64,000 bases of DNA from Chloroflexota bacterium (GCA_011523515.1 WTGO01000065.1:34294-98293), one strand, 5' to 3'; positions 47,456-57,106 are shown, counted from the stretch's first letter. The notes: generated by a model not told the origin, from the letters alone. Translations and numbers: made by a program.

Positions 47456-47908
47456 ATGCCGATTCACATCGAGTTGGTGACGCAAGAGCAAAAAGTCTTC
47501 GAGGAAGCCGAAGCGGATATCGTCATTGTGCCGGCGATTGAAGGTGAGATGGGTGTGTTGCCCAATCACGCGCCGGTCTTGACGACGCTGACCTTTGGCG
47601 AGCTGGTTGTGCGCAAGGGCGCCGCCGAAGAACGCTTTGCGGTGTATGGCGGCGTAGTCGATGTGCGGCCGGACAAAGTAGTCGTGCTGGCTGACCTGGC
47701 CGAATCGTCCTATGCGCTGGATCTGGAGAGGGCGCAGGCGGCCCGCGATCGGGCGCGACAACTGCTGGATGACGGACTGCCTGGCGCGGACAACCGCGAG
47801 GCCGAACTGGCCCTGCGGCGCGCCAACCTGGCCGTTCGCATCAGCCAGAAGATCCGTAGCCGCGGCTCGATGATCCGCATTCTCGACGAGGAGAGCGCTG
47901 AAGCCTGA
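47456..47908 (+). CDS. atpC: F1-ATPase subunit epsilon
   Basis: A 150-residue epsilon subunit: N-terminal beta-sandwich (EGEMGVLPNHAPVLTTLTFGEL, residues 28-49 approx.) and a C-terminal helical hairpin rich in Ala/Arg (ARDRARQLLDD). It couples and inhibits the rotor. 9 bp after atpD; it ends the operon. Confidence 0.95.
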   Translation: MPIHIELVTQEQKVFEEAEADIVIVPAIEGEMGVLPNHAPVLTTLTFGELVVRKGAAEERFAVYGGVVDVRPDKVVVLADLAESSYALDLERAQAARDRARQLLDDGLPGADNREAELALRRANLAVRISQKIRSRGSMIRILDEESAEA

Positions 47909-48034
47909 TTCGACCGCGATACCGCACCAAAAAACGAGACCTCTCCAAGGCCCGGCGCCGCCTCTGTAGTCCGAGCCTTGTTTTTGCTGTAGAATAGCCT
48001 TAGTGCGTATTGCTATTGAGCGTTGATAACTCGT

Positions 48035-49051
48035 ATGGCTCGCTTCGGAAAGAGTCTGGGCGTCGACTTGGGCACGGTCAACGTGCTCATCTATGACAGC
48101 GGCCGCATTGTCTTGCAAGAGCCCTCGCTGGTCGCCCTGTTGGCGGAAGAAGAGCGAATCGTCGACTTCGGCAATCCCGCCCGCGAGATGCTGGGGCGTG
48201 TTGACGACGAAGATATTCAGGTCATGCGGCCGCTGCAGAACGGCGTCATCGCCGACTACGAAGTGACCGAAGCGATGCTGGAATACTTTTTCAGCAAGAT
48301 CGCCGGGCGGATGCGCTTGTTCAGACCGTCGGTGATGGTCTCAGTGCCTTATGGCGCTACCAGCGTCGAAAAGCGGGCCGTGCGCGAGGCCATCCTCGAG
48401 GCGGGCGCGCGCGAAGTCCAGCTGATGTGGGAGCCGCTGGCGTCGGCGCTGGGCGCGGGTTTGCCCGTCAGCACACCGGCGGGTGGCATGGTCGTGAATA
48501 TCGGCGGCGGCATCACTGAAGCGGCTGTGCTGACCATGAACAACATCGTGCGGGCTGAAAGCGGACGCGTCGGCGGCCTCCGTTTGGATGATGGAATCAT
48601 CAGCTACGTACGCCGCAAGTACAACTTGACTGTGGGCCAACCTACCGCCGAGTCGATTAAAATCCAGATTGGGGCTGCCGTTGATCAGCCGCAAGAGCTC
48701 TCAATGGAGATTCAGGGCCGGGACAACGTATCGGGCCTGCCGCGCACGGTGCGCGTTTCTACCGGCGAAGTGGTGGAGGCGCTGGCTGAACCTCTCGGTC
48801 AAATCGCGACTGTCGTACGCGCCGTTTTGTCCACCACGCCGCCCGAATTGTCATCGGATATTATCGACCGCGGCATCGTCTTGACTGGTGGCGGCGCCTT
48901 GCTGCGCGGCATCGACGCTTATTTGACACGGGAAACGGGCGTACCCGTCTACCAAGCCGATAATCCATTGATCAATGTTGTAGTGGGCTGCGGCCGCGCG
49001 CTGGAAGATCCCGCTATTATGCGCCGGCTGGCGCAAACCAATTATTTCTAG
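48035..49051 (+). CDS. mreB: MreB/Mbl-like actin homologue
   Basis: A 338-residue MreB-like protein: GVDLGTVNVLIYDSG (phosphate 1), VMVSVPYGATSVEKRAV, WEPLASALGAG, VVNIGGGITEAAVL (phosphate 2) and VLTGGGALLRGI (adenosine). It forms filaments beneath the membrane that guide cell-wall synthesis. The ATG at 48035 was chosen. No mreC, mreD or rodA is adjacent, so it may be a paralogue (Mbl). Confidence 0.9.
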   Translation: MARFGKSLGVDLGTVNVLIYDSGRIVLQEPSLVALLAEEERIVDFGNPAREMLGRVDDEDIQVMRPLQNGVIADYEVTEAMLEYFFSKIAGRMRLFRPSVMVSVPYGATSVEKRAVREAILEAGAREVQLMWEPLASALGAGLPVSTPAGGMVVNIGGGITEAAVLTMNNIVRAESGRVGGLRLDDGIISYVRRKYNLTVGQPTAESIKIQIGAAVDQPQELSMEIQGRDNVSGLPRTVRVSTGEVVEALAEPLGQIATVVRAVLSTTPPELSSDIIDRGIVLTGGGALLRGIDAYLTRETGVPVYQADNPLINVVVGCGRALEDPAIMRRLAQTNYF

Positions 49052-49077
49052 GGGGCCGCGCTGACGACAGCTGGCCC

Positions 49078-49710
49078 TCAGCCTTCGAGATAAAAGGTCA
49101 TATGCTGCAGATGCGTGACCGGGTCAATGTACTGGATTTGCACATTCGCCGGTACGTTGATGTTGATGGGCGCGTAGTTGAGAATGGCTTCGACGCCGGC
49201 TTCCACCAGCAGGTCGGCGACTGATTGGGCGTGTTCGGCCGGCACCGCCAGCATGGCGATCTTGATGCCTTCCTCGCGGATAGTCTCGCTCATCTTGCTC
49301 ACGGGCCTCACCACGAAATCGCCAATGCGCTGACCGATTACCGCCGGACTCACGTCAAACAGGTGGGCGATGCGGAATCCCCGATCCTGAAAACCGCGGT
49401 AATGCGAAATCGCGCTGCCCAGATTGCCGGCGCCTATGACCACAACCATCCATTCTTGATTGACTTTCAATACATCCCGGAGCCGGTCGATCAGAAAATC
49501 GATTTGATAGCCCGTGCCTTGTTTGCCGAAGCCGCCAAAGTGAGAGAGATCCTTGCGAATTTGCGCCGAGCTGATATCCAGCCGCTTGCCCAATTCATGC
49601 GAAGACGTGACTTGCTTGTTTTCCTGCCGCAATCGGCGCAGCGCGCGCAGATACAAAGGCAAGCGACCGATGACGATATCTGGTATGGATGTCTCTGCGT
49701 TACCGGCCAT
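49078..49710 (-). CDS. rex: Redox-sensing repressor Rex
   Basis: A 210-residue Rex. An N-terminal winged helix has SSAQIRKDLSHFGGFGKQGTG, and the Rossmann domain begins VVVIGAGNLGSAI. The C-terminal helix swaps between subunits. Rex binds operators when NADH/NAD is low. ATG 49710 has AAGGAA upstream. A near-palindromic Rex-like operator lies 25 bp upstream (49735-49752), suggesting self-regulation. Confidence 0.95.
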   Translation of the reverse strand: MAGNAETSIPDIVIGRLPLYLRALRRLRQENKQVTSSHELGKRLDISSAQIRKDLSHFGGFGKQGTGYQIDFLIDRLRDVLKVNQEWMVVVIGAGNLGSAISHYRGFQDRGFRIAHLFDVSPAVIGQRIGDFVVRPVSKMSETIREEGIKIAMLAVPAEHAQSVADLLVEAGVEAILNYAPININVPANVQIQYIDPVTHLQHMTFYLEG

Positions 49711-49734
49711 TGAAGCAGATTCCTTGCAGGCGGA

Positions 49735-49752
49735 TTGTGAAACTTTATACAA
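49735..49752. promoter_or_regulatory. Candidate Rex operator
   Basis: TTGTGAAACTTTATACAA: a 7-4-7 arrangement differing from TTGTGAAnnnnTTCACAA at two positions. It lies between the likely promoter and the rex start. Confidence 0.6.
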
Positions 49753-49862
49753 TATTCATCCTACCACTCAGCCGCTTTCAACGCTAGCCAGCATGCCGCA
49801 GTCTACATATCAAGCGCGTCGCGTCATCAGCGCTTGAATACCGGCTTCGCTTCGCGCCTTGC

Positions 49863-49891
49863 TTGTAAGCCTCCGGCCGCAATGATAGAAT
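49863..49891 (+). promoter_or_regulatory. Promoter of GbsR/MarR regulator
   Basis: TTGTAA (49863-49868), 17-bp spacer, TAGAAT (49886-49891), 68 bp before the ATG. Confidence 0.6.
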
Positions 49892-49893
49892 GT

Positions 49894-49909
49894 CGTGCAC
49901 AGTTGCACG
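49894..49909. promoter_or_regulatory. Palindrome at transcription start, candidate autoregulator operator
   Basis: CGTGCACAGTTGCACG, a perfect 6-4-6 inverted repeat placed 2 bp after the -10 and covering the predicted start of transcription. A dimeric MarR-like repressor binding here would block its own gene. Confidence 0.5.
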
Positions 49910-49958
49910 CGAATCAGCTCGCAGCGCTGACGCCTGAGTAGGGAGAAATACGGGCGCG

Positions 49959-50543
49959 ATGTCGCAAGATCAAGAAAGCCCGCATAACAGCGGGCGTCCG
50001 CTCGCCAACGACTTGGAAATCGTGCATGACAGCATGCTTGATGGCCTGAGCCAGTTGGCGGATTATTTTGGCTTCAGCAAGGTCATGGGCCAGCTCTACG
50101 GCAGCCTGCTGTTGAGCGCAGAGCCGCTTTCGCTTGACGATATGATGGCGCGCTTGGGCATTTCCAAGGCCAGCGTCAGCACCAACATCCGCTCGCTTGA
50201 GCACATGGGAATGGTGCGTCAAGTCTGGGTGCGGGGCGGCAGCGGACGCCGCAAGTATTACCAGGCGGAAACCGACTTCTGGCAGATCTTCTCCAATTTC
50301 CTCAGCGGTCGCGAACTGCGTGATTTGGAGCACGCCCTCTCGGTAATGCAGGAGAACCACCAGCGCATCTCAGCGTCGATCAACGACCTGCCGCCCGATC
50401 AGCAAATTCTGGCGCGCTTATACCTCGACCGCATTGCCCAAATGCAGGCGCTATTTCGCTTTGCGCAACTCATCATCAGCAGCGTCATGAGCCAGGTCAG
50501 CGGCATTGATGTCTCGGCGGTTTCCAGCGTCGAGTTGCAGTAG
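49959..50543 (+). CDS. GbsR/MarR-family transcriptional regulator
   Basis: A 194-residue protein: winged-helix region with MGQLYGSLLLSAEPLSLDDM, GISKASVSTNIRSLE (recognition helix), MVRQVWVRGGSGRRKYYQA (wing), and a helical C-terminal dimerisation part. GbsR-type proteins control osmoprotectant or transport genes. GGGAG is upstream of the ATG, at long spacing. Target genes cannot be told from the sequence. Confidence 0.82.
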   Translation: MSQDQESPHNSGRPLANDLEIVHDSMLDGLSQLADYFGFSKVMGQLYGSLLLSAEPLSLDDMMARLGISKASVSTNIRSLEHMGMVRQVWVRGGSGRRKYYQAETDFWQIFSNFLSGRELRDLEHALSVMQENHQRISASINDLPPDQQILARLYLDRIAQMQALFRFAQLIISSVMSQVSGIDVSAVSSVELQ

Positions 50544-50551
50544 TTTCTCCC

Positions 50552-50580
50552 TTGTAGCCAAAATGCCCCCTGACTATAAT
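50552..50580 (+). promoter_or_regulatory. Promoter of tRNA-Leu(UAG)
   Basis: TTGTAG (50552-50557), 17-bp spacer, consensus TATAAT (50575-50580), 20 bp before the tRNA. Confidence 0.72.
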
Positions 50581-50600
50581 TCGGGCGTGGTCGTCGCCTT

Positions 50601-50681
50601 GAGGAAGTGGCGGAATTGGCAGACGCGCATGACTTAGGATCATGTCTCTTTGAGGTGAGGGTTCGAGTCCCTCCTTCCTCA
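50601..50681 (+). tRNA. tRNA-Leu, anticodon UAG
   Basis: Acceptor GAGGAAG / CTTCCTC with discriminator A (50681). The anticodon stem CATGA/TCATG closes loop CTTAGGA with anticodon TAG at 50635-50637. It has a long variable arm and T arm GGGTTCGAGTCCC. It reads CUA/CUN. Confidence 0.95.
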
Positions 50682-50794
50682 TCACGATCAATCTGTCGGG
50701 GCGCGTGACGCGCCTCTCAACTTTTAGGTATAGAACCCGCCTCGGTTTGCACGACCGATTGTCGGCTGAGGCTGGGAGACTACAGGGACGTCTC

Positions 50795-52438
50795 TTGAAC
50801 TTAACGACTGAACGAATCGAAAACCACCGCGCCCAATTGACCGTCGAAATCGAATCCGAAGAGCTGGAAGACGCCAAGCGCAAAGCCGCTCGCAAGATTT
50901 CTCGGCAAGTCCGTATCAAGGGCTTCCGCAAGGGCAAGGCGCCTTATCGCCTGGTCGCGCAAACGGTGGGCGAAGGCGCAATCCTCGAAGAAGCCGTTGA
51001 GACGCTCGGCGACAATCTCTACAAAAAAGCCTTGGAAGAATCTGAAGTCGTTCCTTACGGTCCCGGCGCCTTTGACGACTTTCAGTTGGAGCCTGCGCCG
51101 ACGTTCGTCTTTTCCGTTCCTTTGCAGCCGGAAGTGGACCTGAAGGCGTATCAAGACGTTCGCGTCGACTTTGAAGCGCCGGCAGTGAGCGAAGATGACG
51201 TTGACCAAGCGCTCAAGCAGCTGCAGCTGCGCGCGGTCGAGGTTCTTGATGAAGCGGTAGACGTGGCGGCGCCCGGCCATCGCGTCACGATTGCCGTTGA
51301 AAGCGAGTTCGTCGATGGCGAGCGCCAGGATGACATAGCGGACGGAAACGGCGAATCCGATGCGCAAGACGCGCTGACGGACGAAACTGTTGACGCGGTA
51401 GACGCCGAAGCTGACCGGGAGACGCCCTACATTCCTAGAAAAGGCGATACCTTCGTCAGCGACGAAAACGCGACCATCATCCTTGATCCCAATGAAGACC
51501 CGTTTACGCACGGCTTTGTCGAGCATCTCATCGGCGTCGAGCAAGGCGCAAGCGTAGCGTTCGAATTGACTATTCCCGATGACGATGCTGACGAGACCAT
51601 CATCGGGCGGCGAGTACAATTTGACGTTACCATGAACAAGATTGAATCCGTCTCGATTCCGGAACTGGACGACGAATTTGCGCGCCGCGTCAGTCGAAAT
51701 CGCGGCGACCTGGAGTTGGACCTGGCCGGCTTGCGCGCCTCAACCCGCGACGAGCTCGAGCGCTCGGCGCTGTCCCAGGCCAAATCGCAATTCTGCAACC
51801 AGGTGCTGGAGAAGATCGTTGAAGGGTCCGAGATCGACTTTCCCGACATGATGCTGGGTCAGCAGATCGACGGCATGATGGGCGAATTCGAGCGCAACCT
51901 CGCGCAGCAGCGGATCAGCTTGGACGACTACTATCGCTTAACCAGTAGCACAGAAGACGAACTGCGCGAGCAACATCGTGACAGTGCGGCGAATTCACTG
52001 CGGCATTCACTGGTCCTGCGGGAAATCGTAAACGCTCAAGACATCGCAATTAGCGACGAAGATATCGAGATTCGGCTGGATGCTGTGGTATCGGGCTACG
52101 GCTCCAGCCCGGAGATCCGCAAGCTCTTTGATACGCCGCAAATGCGCGACAACATTCGCAACGATTTGCTCATGAGCCACGCTAATGAGCATCTCTATGC
52201 CATCGGCCGCGGCGAAGATCCGGCGGCGGCAGTCGCAGCCATGCAGGCTCTATCTGCTGACGATGCTCAGCGCGCCAAGGATCGGAGCGAACGGCTGCTG
52301 CAGTATCAATCCGAGGACGAAGCCGCCGCGACCTTGGCAACTGAAGATCAAGACGATTCAGCCGCTGAACCGGAAGCGCCGGCGACCGAAGGCAATGCCG
52401 GCGACCTCGCTGATTCAGAGCAGGCGCAAGACGTTTAA
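50795..52438 (+). CDS. tig: Trigger factor
   Basis: A 547-residue ribosome-associated chaperone, over 100 residues longer than E. coli Tig. The N-terminal ribosome-binding domain has RQVRIKGFRKGKAPYRLV (signature loop GFRxGKxP). The FKBP-like PPIase domain (about 150-300) carries an acidic insert (residues ~175-225 region, many D/E). The C-terminal arms follow, and the last ~60 residues are a highly acidic Ala/Glu/Asp tail. The TTG at 50795 has AGGGA 7 bp upstream. Followed by clpP-clpX, the common order. Confidence 0.93.
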   Translation: MNLTTERIENHRAQLTVEIESEELEDAKRKAARKISRQVRIKGFRKGKAPYRLVAQTVGEGAILEEAVETLGDNLYKKALEESEVVPYGPGAFDDFQLEPAPTFVFSVPLQPEVDLKAYQDVRVDFEAPAVSEDDVDQALKQLQLRAVEVLDEAVDVAAPGHRVTIAVESEFVDGERQDDIADGNGESDAQDALTDETVDAVDAEADRETPYIPRKGDTFVSDENATIILDPNEDPFTHGFVEHLIGVEQGASVAFELTIPDDDADETIIGRRVQFDVTMNKIESVSIPELDDEFARRVSRNRGDLELDLAGLRASTRDELERSALSQAKSQFCNQVLEKIVEGSEIDFPDMMLGQQIDGMMGEFERNLAQQRISLDDYYRLTSSTEDELREQHRDSAANSLRHSLVLREIVNAQDIAISDEDIEIRLDAVVSGYGSSPEIRKLFDTPQMRDNIRNDLLMSHANEHLYAIGRGEDPAAAVAAMQALSADDAQRAKDRSERLLQYQSEDEAAATLATEDQDDSAAEPEAPATEGNAGDLADSEQAQDV

Positions 52439-52477
52439 TATCATCCGACGACGCGACAGAAAGGGTTGCAGCAGCGT

Positions 52478-53092
52478 ATGAATCACTTCCAGAATGTAAT
52501 CCCCATGGTGATAGAGCAGGGCAGTCGCGGCGAGCGCGCTTACGATATCTACTCGCTGCTGCTGAAAGAGCGTATAGTCTTCGTCGGCTCCGGCATCAAT
52601 GACCAGATCGCCAACCTGATCGTGGCCCAGCTGCTTTTCCTGGAGCGCGAGGGACCGGAACGCCGCATCCAGATGTACATTAATTCGCCCGGCGGCGCAG
52701 TATACTCGGGCCTGGCGATATATGACACGATGCAGCAAATCGCCGCGCCCGTCAGCACGGTCGCCGTTGGGATAACTGCCAGTTTCGGGACGGTGCTGTT
52801 GACAGCCGGCGCCAGTGGCATGCGTCTTGCCCTGCCAAACGCCACCATCCATATGCATCAGCCCCTGGGCGGCGCGCAAGGGCAAGCCTCTGATATCGTG
52901 ATCCAGGCCGAAGAGATTGTGCGCTTGAAAAAGCGAATCATCGACATTTTCGTCAATCACACGGGCAAGACGCCGGAAGAAGTCGAGCGCGTCACGGATA
53001 GAGATGTCTACTTGACGGCGCAGGAAGCCACCGACTTTGGTCTGATTGATTCCGTGCTGATCGGTGAAGAGCGCGAGCTTGAAGGAGCCTGA
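52478..53092 (+). CDS. clpP: ATP-dependent Clp protease proteolytic subunit
   Basis: A 204-residue serine protease. [16 protein letters not shown] precedes [15 protein letters not shown] (catalytic Ser near 101), then [16 protein letters not shown] (His near 127) and [19 protein letters not shown]. The usual ASMG around Ser reads ASFG. It degrades substrates fed by ClpX, encoded 1 bp downstream. ATG 52478 is preceded by AAAGGG. Confidence 0.95.
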   Translation: MNHFQNVIPMVIEQGSRGERAYDIYSLLLKERIVFVGSGINDQIANLIVAQLLFLEREGPERRIQMYINSPGGAVYSGLAIYDTMQQIAAPVSTVAVGITASFGTVLLTAGASGMRLALPNATIHMHQPLGGAQGQASDIVIQAEEIVRLKKRIIDIFVNHTGKTPEEVERVTDRDVYLTAQEATDFGLIDSVLIGEERELEGA

Positions 53093-53093
53093 G

Positions 53094-54377
53094 GTGAGCT
53101 TCTCGCCCATTAAGCACCGCTGCAATTTCTGCACCCGCTCGCATGAAGAAGTGGAACGGCTGATCGCCGGCCCCGAGCATATCCACATCTGCAATTTCTG
53201 CGTCGATCTTTGCCACAGCCTGCTGCAAAAGGAGGAAGCCAATGAATCCAGGCTTGAAGGCAAGTTTGAATTCGAATTTTCCTTTTCTCCGCGCCAGATT
53301 TTGCAGCGGCTGGACGAATATGTCATTGGCCAACAAGATGCCAAGCGCGTCCTGAGCGTCGCCGTCTACAACCACTACAAGCGTATTCAGGCGGCTGCAG
53401 ATCCGATAGACGTGGAGCTGGATAAGAGCAACATCTTGCTTCTGGGTCCTACTGGCAGCGGCAAGACCCTGCTGGCGCAGACCTTGGCTCGCATTCTGGA
53501 TGTCCCGATTTGCATCACCGACGCGACCGCGCTCACGGAAGCAGGTTATGTTGGCGAGGATGTGGAGAATATCTTGCTGCGCCTGATTCAGGCCGCGGAC
53601 GGCAGTATCGAGCGCGCCGAACGCGGCATCATTTACATAGACGAGATCGACAAGATTTCGCGCAAGTCCAATTCCAATCCCTCAATTACGCGTGATGTTT
53701 CGGGTGAGGGCGTACAACAGGCTTTGCTCAAGATCATTGAGGGCACGCTGGCCAATGTGCCGCCCCAGGGCGGCCGCAAGCATCCGCATCAGGATTTCTT
53801 GCAGATTGACACGCGCAATATCCTGTTTATCGTCGGCGGTACCTTCTCCGGCCTGGACGATGTCATCCGTCAGCGTATCGGCGCCAACAGCAGCATCGGC
53901 TTCGGTTCCAAGCAGGACGCGCAGTCCGACGCGCAGGAGGACTTGCTGAGTCTGGTGTCACCGGAAGATTTGGTGCGGCACGGCATGATTCCGGAAATGG
54001 TCGGGCGCCTGCCTGTTTTTGTCGCGCTGAAATCGCTGGAGCTGGACGAGCTCGTCCGGATTATGATTGAGCCCAAGAATGCGCTGATTCGACAGTACGA
54101 GCATTTGCTCTCGCTTGACAAGGTCGAGCTGGTCTTTGAAGACGCGGCAATGCGCGCGGCCGCAGAATTGGCCATCGAGCGCGATACCGGCGCGCGTGGC
54201 CTGCGTTCCATCATAGAATCTTGTCTGCTCAACGTCATGTTCGAGGCGCCGAGCCACGACGAGATCAACAAGGTAGTGATCAGCGAAAGCGTGATTCGCG
54301 GCGAAGAGTCACCACAAATCTACACTCGCGACGGCGGCGAAATCGACCTGTCGGGCAAGATTGATACCGCCGCTTGA
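53094..54377 (+). CDS. clpX: ATP-dependent Clp protease ATP-binding subunit ClpX
   Basis: A 427-residue AAA+ unfoldase. The N-terminal zinc finger has CNFC...CNFCVDLC; the Walker A is [10 protein letters not shown], Walker [11 protein letters not shown], then the pore-region GGRKHP and sensor motif [15 protein letters not shown] at 53094 has AAGGAG 7 bp upstream, inside the clpP end. It unfolds tagged proteins for ClpP. Confidence 0.96.
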   Translation: MSFSPIKHRCNFCTRSHEEVERLIAGPEHIHICNFCVDLCHSLLQKEEANESRLEGKFEFEFSFSPRQILQRLDEYVIGQQDAKRVLSVAVYNHYKRIQAAADPIDVELDKSNILLLGPTGSGKTLLAQTLARILDVPICITDATALTEAGYVGEDVENILLRLIQAADGSIERAERGIIYIDEIDKISRKSNSNPSITRDVSGEGVQQALLKIIEGTLANVPPQGGRKHPHQDFLQIDTRNILFIVGGTFSGLDDVIRQRIGANSSIGFGSKQDAQSDAQEDLLSLVSPEDLVRHGMIPEMVGRLPVFVALKSLELDELVRIMIEPKNALIRQYEHLLSLDKVELVFEDAAMRAAAELAIERDTGARGLRSIIESCLLNVMFEAPSHDEINKVVISESVIRGEESPQIYTRDGGEIDLSGKIDTAA

Positions 54378-54390
54378 GCGATCGACAGCG

Positions 54391-55035
54391 CTAGGGCGTG
54401 ACGGGCAACAGCAGCGCCTCAGTGCTACCGGAAACCTGGCTTTGAAAGCTCTGAGCGTCGAGTTGCGTAGCTTCCTCGCCGGCGCCGCCCCAATTGTAGG
54501 GAATGGCCCATCTGGGTTGCATAGTGTTCACCAGACGCGCAGCATCCGCCACGGACAACCGACCAAAGCCGTCAATTGGCAGCAAGATGATGTCGGGCCT
54601 CAGATAAGTCGTCTCGTTGACGGTGTCGGCCTCGCCCACATAATAAATGTCGTATAAGTCCAGCGAGATCAGAAAGCCCAGCCGGCCGCCAACTTTTGGG
54701 TCGCGTGGATCACGTGACGACAGGGCAGGTATCGCCTTAATATTCGCCTTGCCCACGTTGATGCTTTGCCACTCGCGCAACACTTGAACACCGCGGATGA
54801 TGCGGCTGGCGCTTTCGTTGCCGACAATAACAGTGTTCTCGCCGCGAATCTTCTCGACGTCCGCCGGCGAGCAGTGATCATAATGGTCGTGCCCCAGCAG
54901 AATGAGATCCGGAGGCACATCGCTTTTGACCACTCGCCAGGGCGCTATTTGGATGAGGGGCGAGCCCTCGATGGCAAAGCTGCCATGCCCTTGCCAGCGG
55001 ATTCGGTCGATCAATTCCCGGTTCCCTGCCTTCAC
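54391..55035 (-). CDS. MBL-fold metal-dependent hydrolase (UlaG-like)
   Basis: A ~214-residue metallo-beta-lactamase fold protein: WQGHGSFAIEG, GHDHYDHCSP (HxHxDH-type metal motif), GNESASRIIRG, YYVGEADTVNE and LLPIDGFGRLSV. It is closest in pattern to the UlaG-like/YtkL hydrolases; substrate unknown. GTG at 55035; a TTG about 21 bp downstream has a better-spaced AGGGA. Minus strand, convergent with clpX. Confidence 0.8.
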   Translation of the reverse strand: MKAGNRELIDRIRWQGHGSFAIEGSPLIQIAPWRVVKSDVPPDLILLGHDHYDHCSPADVEKIRGENTVIVGNESASRIIRGVQVLREWQSINVGKANIKAIPALSSRDPRDPKVGGRLGFLISLDLYDIYYVGEADTVNETTYLRPDIILLPIDGFGRLSVADAARLVNTMQPRWAIPYNWGGAGEEATQLDAQSFQSQVSGSTEALLLPVTP

Positions 55036-55226
55036 ATCCTGACTCTACCCGCCAAGCGAAGCGCGAGCCCGGTTCGGAAATTCAAATTATAGACCGCATG
55101 CTGTAAACTTTCCATTACGGCAAGCTGGGCGGGTATTGGCGACAGCCATTCCATCTACACGGCGCATTTAATCTGCTGTATGCTCAGCCGTCGATTAGGT
55201 CCAGCCGGAATTGGAATGGTAAACCC

Positions 55227-56495
55227 GTGCTGGTTGATGAGGCAAGGCTATTTGTAGCGAGCGGCAAGGGCGGCGACGGCATTGTCTCCTTTCGCCGCGA
55301 AAAGTATGTGCCGCTGGGCGGGCCATCCGGCGGCGATGGCGGGCGCGGCGGGGACGTCGTTCTCCAGACTGACGCCAACTTGAACACCCTGTATTTCTTC
55401 CGCAAGCGCGTCCACTTCAAAGCGAAACCGGGCGGCAAGGGCGGATCCGGCAATAAGACCGGCTCTGACGCCGACCACTTGGTTATTCGCGTGCCCCAAG
55501 GAACCGTAATACGCGACGCGAGCACCGGCGGCCTGATCGCCGACCTGGTTGGTCCGGACGCTGAAGTCGTGGTCGCGCCCGGCGGACGTGGCGGGCGCGG
55601 CAACGCGCATTTCAAATCGTCATCCAATCAGGCGCCGCGCATGGCGGAAAAGGGCGAGCCCGGCGTCGAACGCTGGATCACGCTCGAGCTGAAGATGATT
55701 GCTGATGTCGCCTTGGTCGGGCTGCCAAATGCGGGCAAGTCCACCTTGCTCTCGGTCGTTAGCAACGCCAAACCCAAGATCGCCGACTACCCCTTTACTA
55801 CCCTGGAACCCAATCTGGGCACGGTCGTTTACGACAATCTGGATCTGGTTTTCGCCGATATTCCCGGACTAATCGAAGGCGCGCATCTGGGCGTGGGCTT
55901 GGGCCACTCCTTTCTGCGCCACGTTCAGCGAACGTCTCTAATCATACATATTCTCGATGGCGCCGCGGATGATCCCCTGGCGGACTACAATCAGATCAGG
56001 GCGGAACTGGCCCTCTATGACGAACGCCTGGCCGAACGACTCGAGATTCTGGTCATCAACAAGATTGACCTGCCCGATGCGCGCGAGTACCTCGAGCTGC
56101 TCAAGGACAGCTTTTCCGAGCGCGGCATCCAGGAGCCCTTGACGATCTCAGCCCTGACGCGGGAAAATGTCGATCGGCTAATCCAACGAGTGTTTGAACT
56201 TTCCGCCAGTCTGCCCAAACGGCGGGTGGCGCCGCACGCGGAAGAGTCGACCTATGAGCTCGGCGCCGACGACGACATGGCCTTCGAGCTGAAAGTCAGC
56301 GACGGCGTATTTTTTGTCCGCGGCGACCGCATCGAGCGCGCGGCGGCCATGACCTATTGGGACTACGAGGAAGCGGTGCTGCGCTTTCAGAAGACGCTGG
56401 AAGCGACCGGCATTGCCGCGGCTCTGGAAAAAGCAGGCGTCAGCAGCGGCGATACTGTGTTCATCGGCGACTTTGAATTGGAGTGGTCGGAATGA
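55227..56495 (+). CDS. obg: GTPase ObgE/CgtA
   Basis: A 422-residue Obg. The glycine-rich N-domain has GKGGDGIVSFRREKYVPLGGP, GGDGGRGGDVVL and KPGGKGGSGNKTG. The G domain has GLPNAGKST (~166-174), DYPFTTLEPNLG, DIPGLIEGAH and NKIDLPD. A C-terminal OCT-like domain follows. Acts in ribosome assembly and stress control. GTG start after GGAATGG. Gap 55036-55226 holds no clear feature. Confidence 0.95.
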   Translation: MLVDEARLFVASGKGGDGIVSFRREKYVPLGGPSGGDGGRGGDVVLQTDANLNTLYFFRKRVHFKAKPGGKGGSGNKTGSDADHLVIRVPQGTVIRDASTGGLIADLVGPDAEVVVAPGGRGGRGNAHFKSSSNQAPRMAEKGEPGVERWITLELKMIADVALVGLPNAGKSTLLSVVSNAKPKIADYPFTTLEPNLGTVVYDNLDLVFADIPGLIEGAHLGVGLGHSFLRHVQRTSLIIHILDGAADDPLADYNQIRAELALYDERLAERLEILVINKIDLPDAREYLELLKDSFSERGIQEPLTISALTRENVDRLIQRVFELSASLPKRRVAPHAEESTYELGADDDMAFELKVSDGVFFVRGDRIERAAAMTYWDYEEAVLRFQKTLEATGIAAALEKAGVSSGDTVFIGDFELEWSE

Positions 56496-57100
56496 GCCAG
56501 CAACGTATCGGCATTGTGGGCGGCTCCTTCGATCCGCCGCAAATCGGCCATCTCATCCTGGCGGAATATAGTCGTGAAGCGCTGGATATTGACCATGTGC
56601 TCTTTGTCCCGGTCGCTGACCACCCGGTCAAACGCGGCGACTTGCGCTTGCCCGTCGTTCACCGGCTGGCCATGCTAAAGTTGGCCATTGCAGACAATCC
56701 CGACTTCAGTATTTCGCGCGTGGATATTGACCGAGCCGGACCACACTATTCCGCTGACACCGTCAAACTCATTCGCGAACAATACCCGCAGGCCGATCTC
56801 TATTTTGTCATGGGCGGCGACAACTTGCGCGCTCTGCCCACCTGGGAGCGCGCGCCGGATCTCTATCGCTGCTGCCGCCTGGCGGTGATGAGACGGGCCG
56901 ATGAAGACATCACGCCCGATATGCACGACGCTGTCTTGCCCGGTCTCTCAGAAATGGTCGATATTGTGGACGTACCCATGCTCAGCGTCTGGCTGTCGTC
57001 GACCGTTGTTGTCAATCGTCTGCGGGCGAATCGAAGCGTCCGCTACCTGGTTCCGGACGCCGTGCTGGCCTATATCAACGACAATAATCTCTATGGCTGA
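56492..57100 (+). CDS. nadD: Nicotinate-nucleotide adenylyltransferase with altered HxGH motif
   Basis: A 202-residue NadD: GIVGGSFDPPQIGHLILAEY, FVPVADHPVK, YFVMGGDNLRALPTWERAPD and late SSTVVV. It makes nicotinate adenine dinucleotide in NAD synthesis. The first His of the HxGH motif is Gln (Q17), while H20 remains. The ATG overlaps the obg stop (ATGA). Obg-NadD pairing is common. Confidence 0.88.
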   Translation: MSQQRIGIVGGSFDPPQIGHLILAEYSREALDIDHVLFVPVADHPVKRGDLRLPVVHRLAMLKLAIADNPDFSISRVDIDRAGPHYSADTVKLIREQYPQADLYFVMGGDNLRALPTWERAPDLYRCCRLAVMRRADEDITPDMHDAVLPGLSEMVDIVDVPMLSVWLSSTVVVNRLRANRSVRYLVPDAVLAYINDNNLYG

Positions 57101-57106
57101 TCGATT

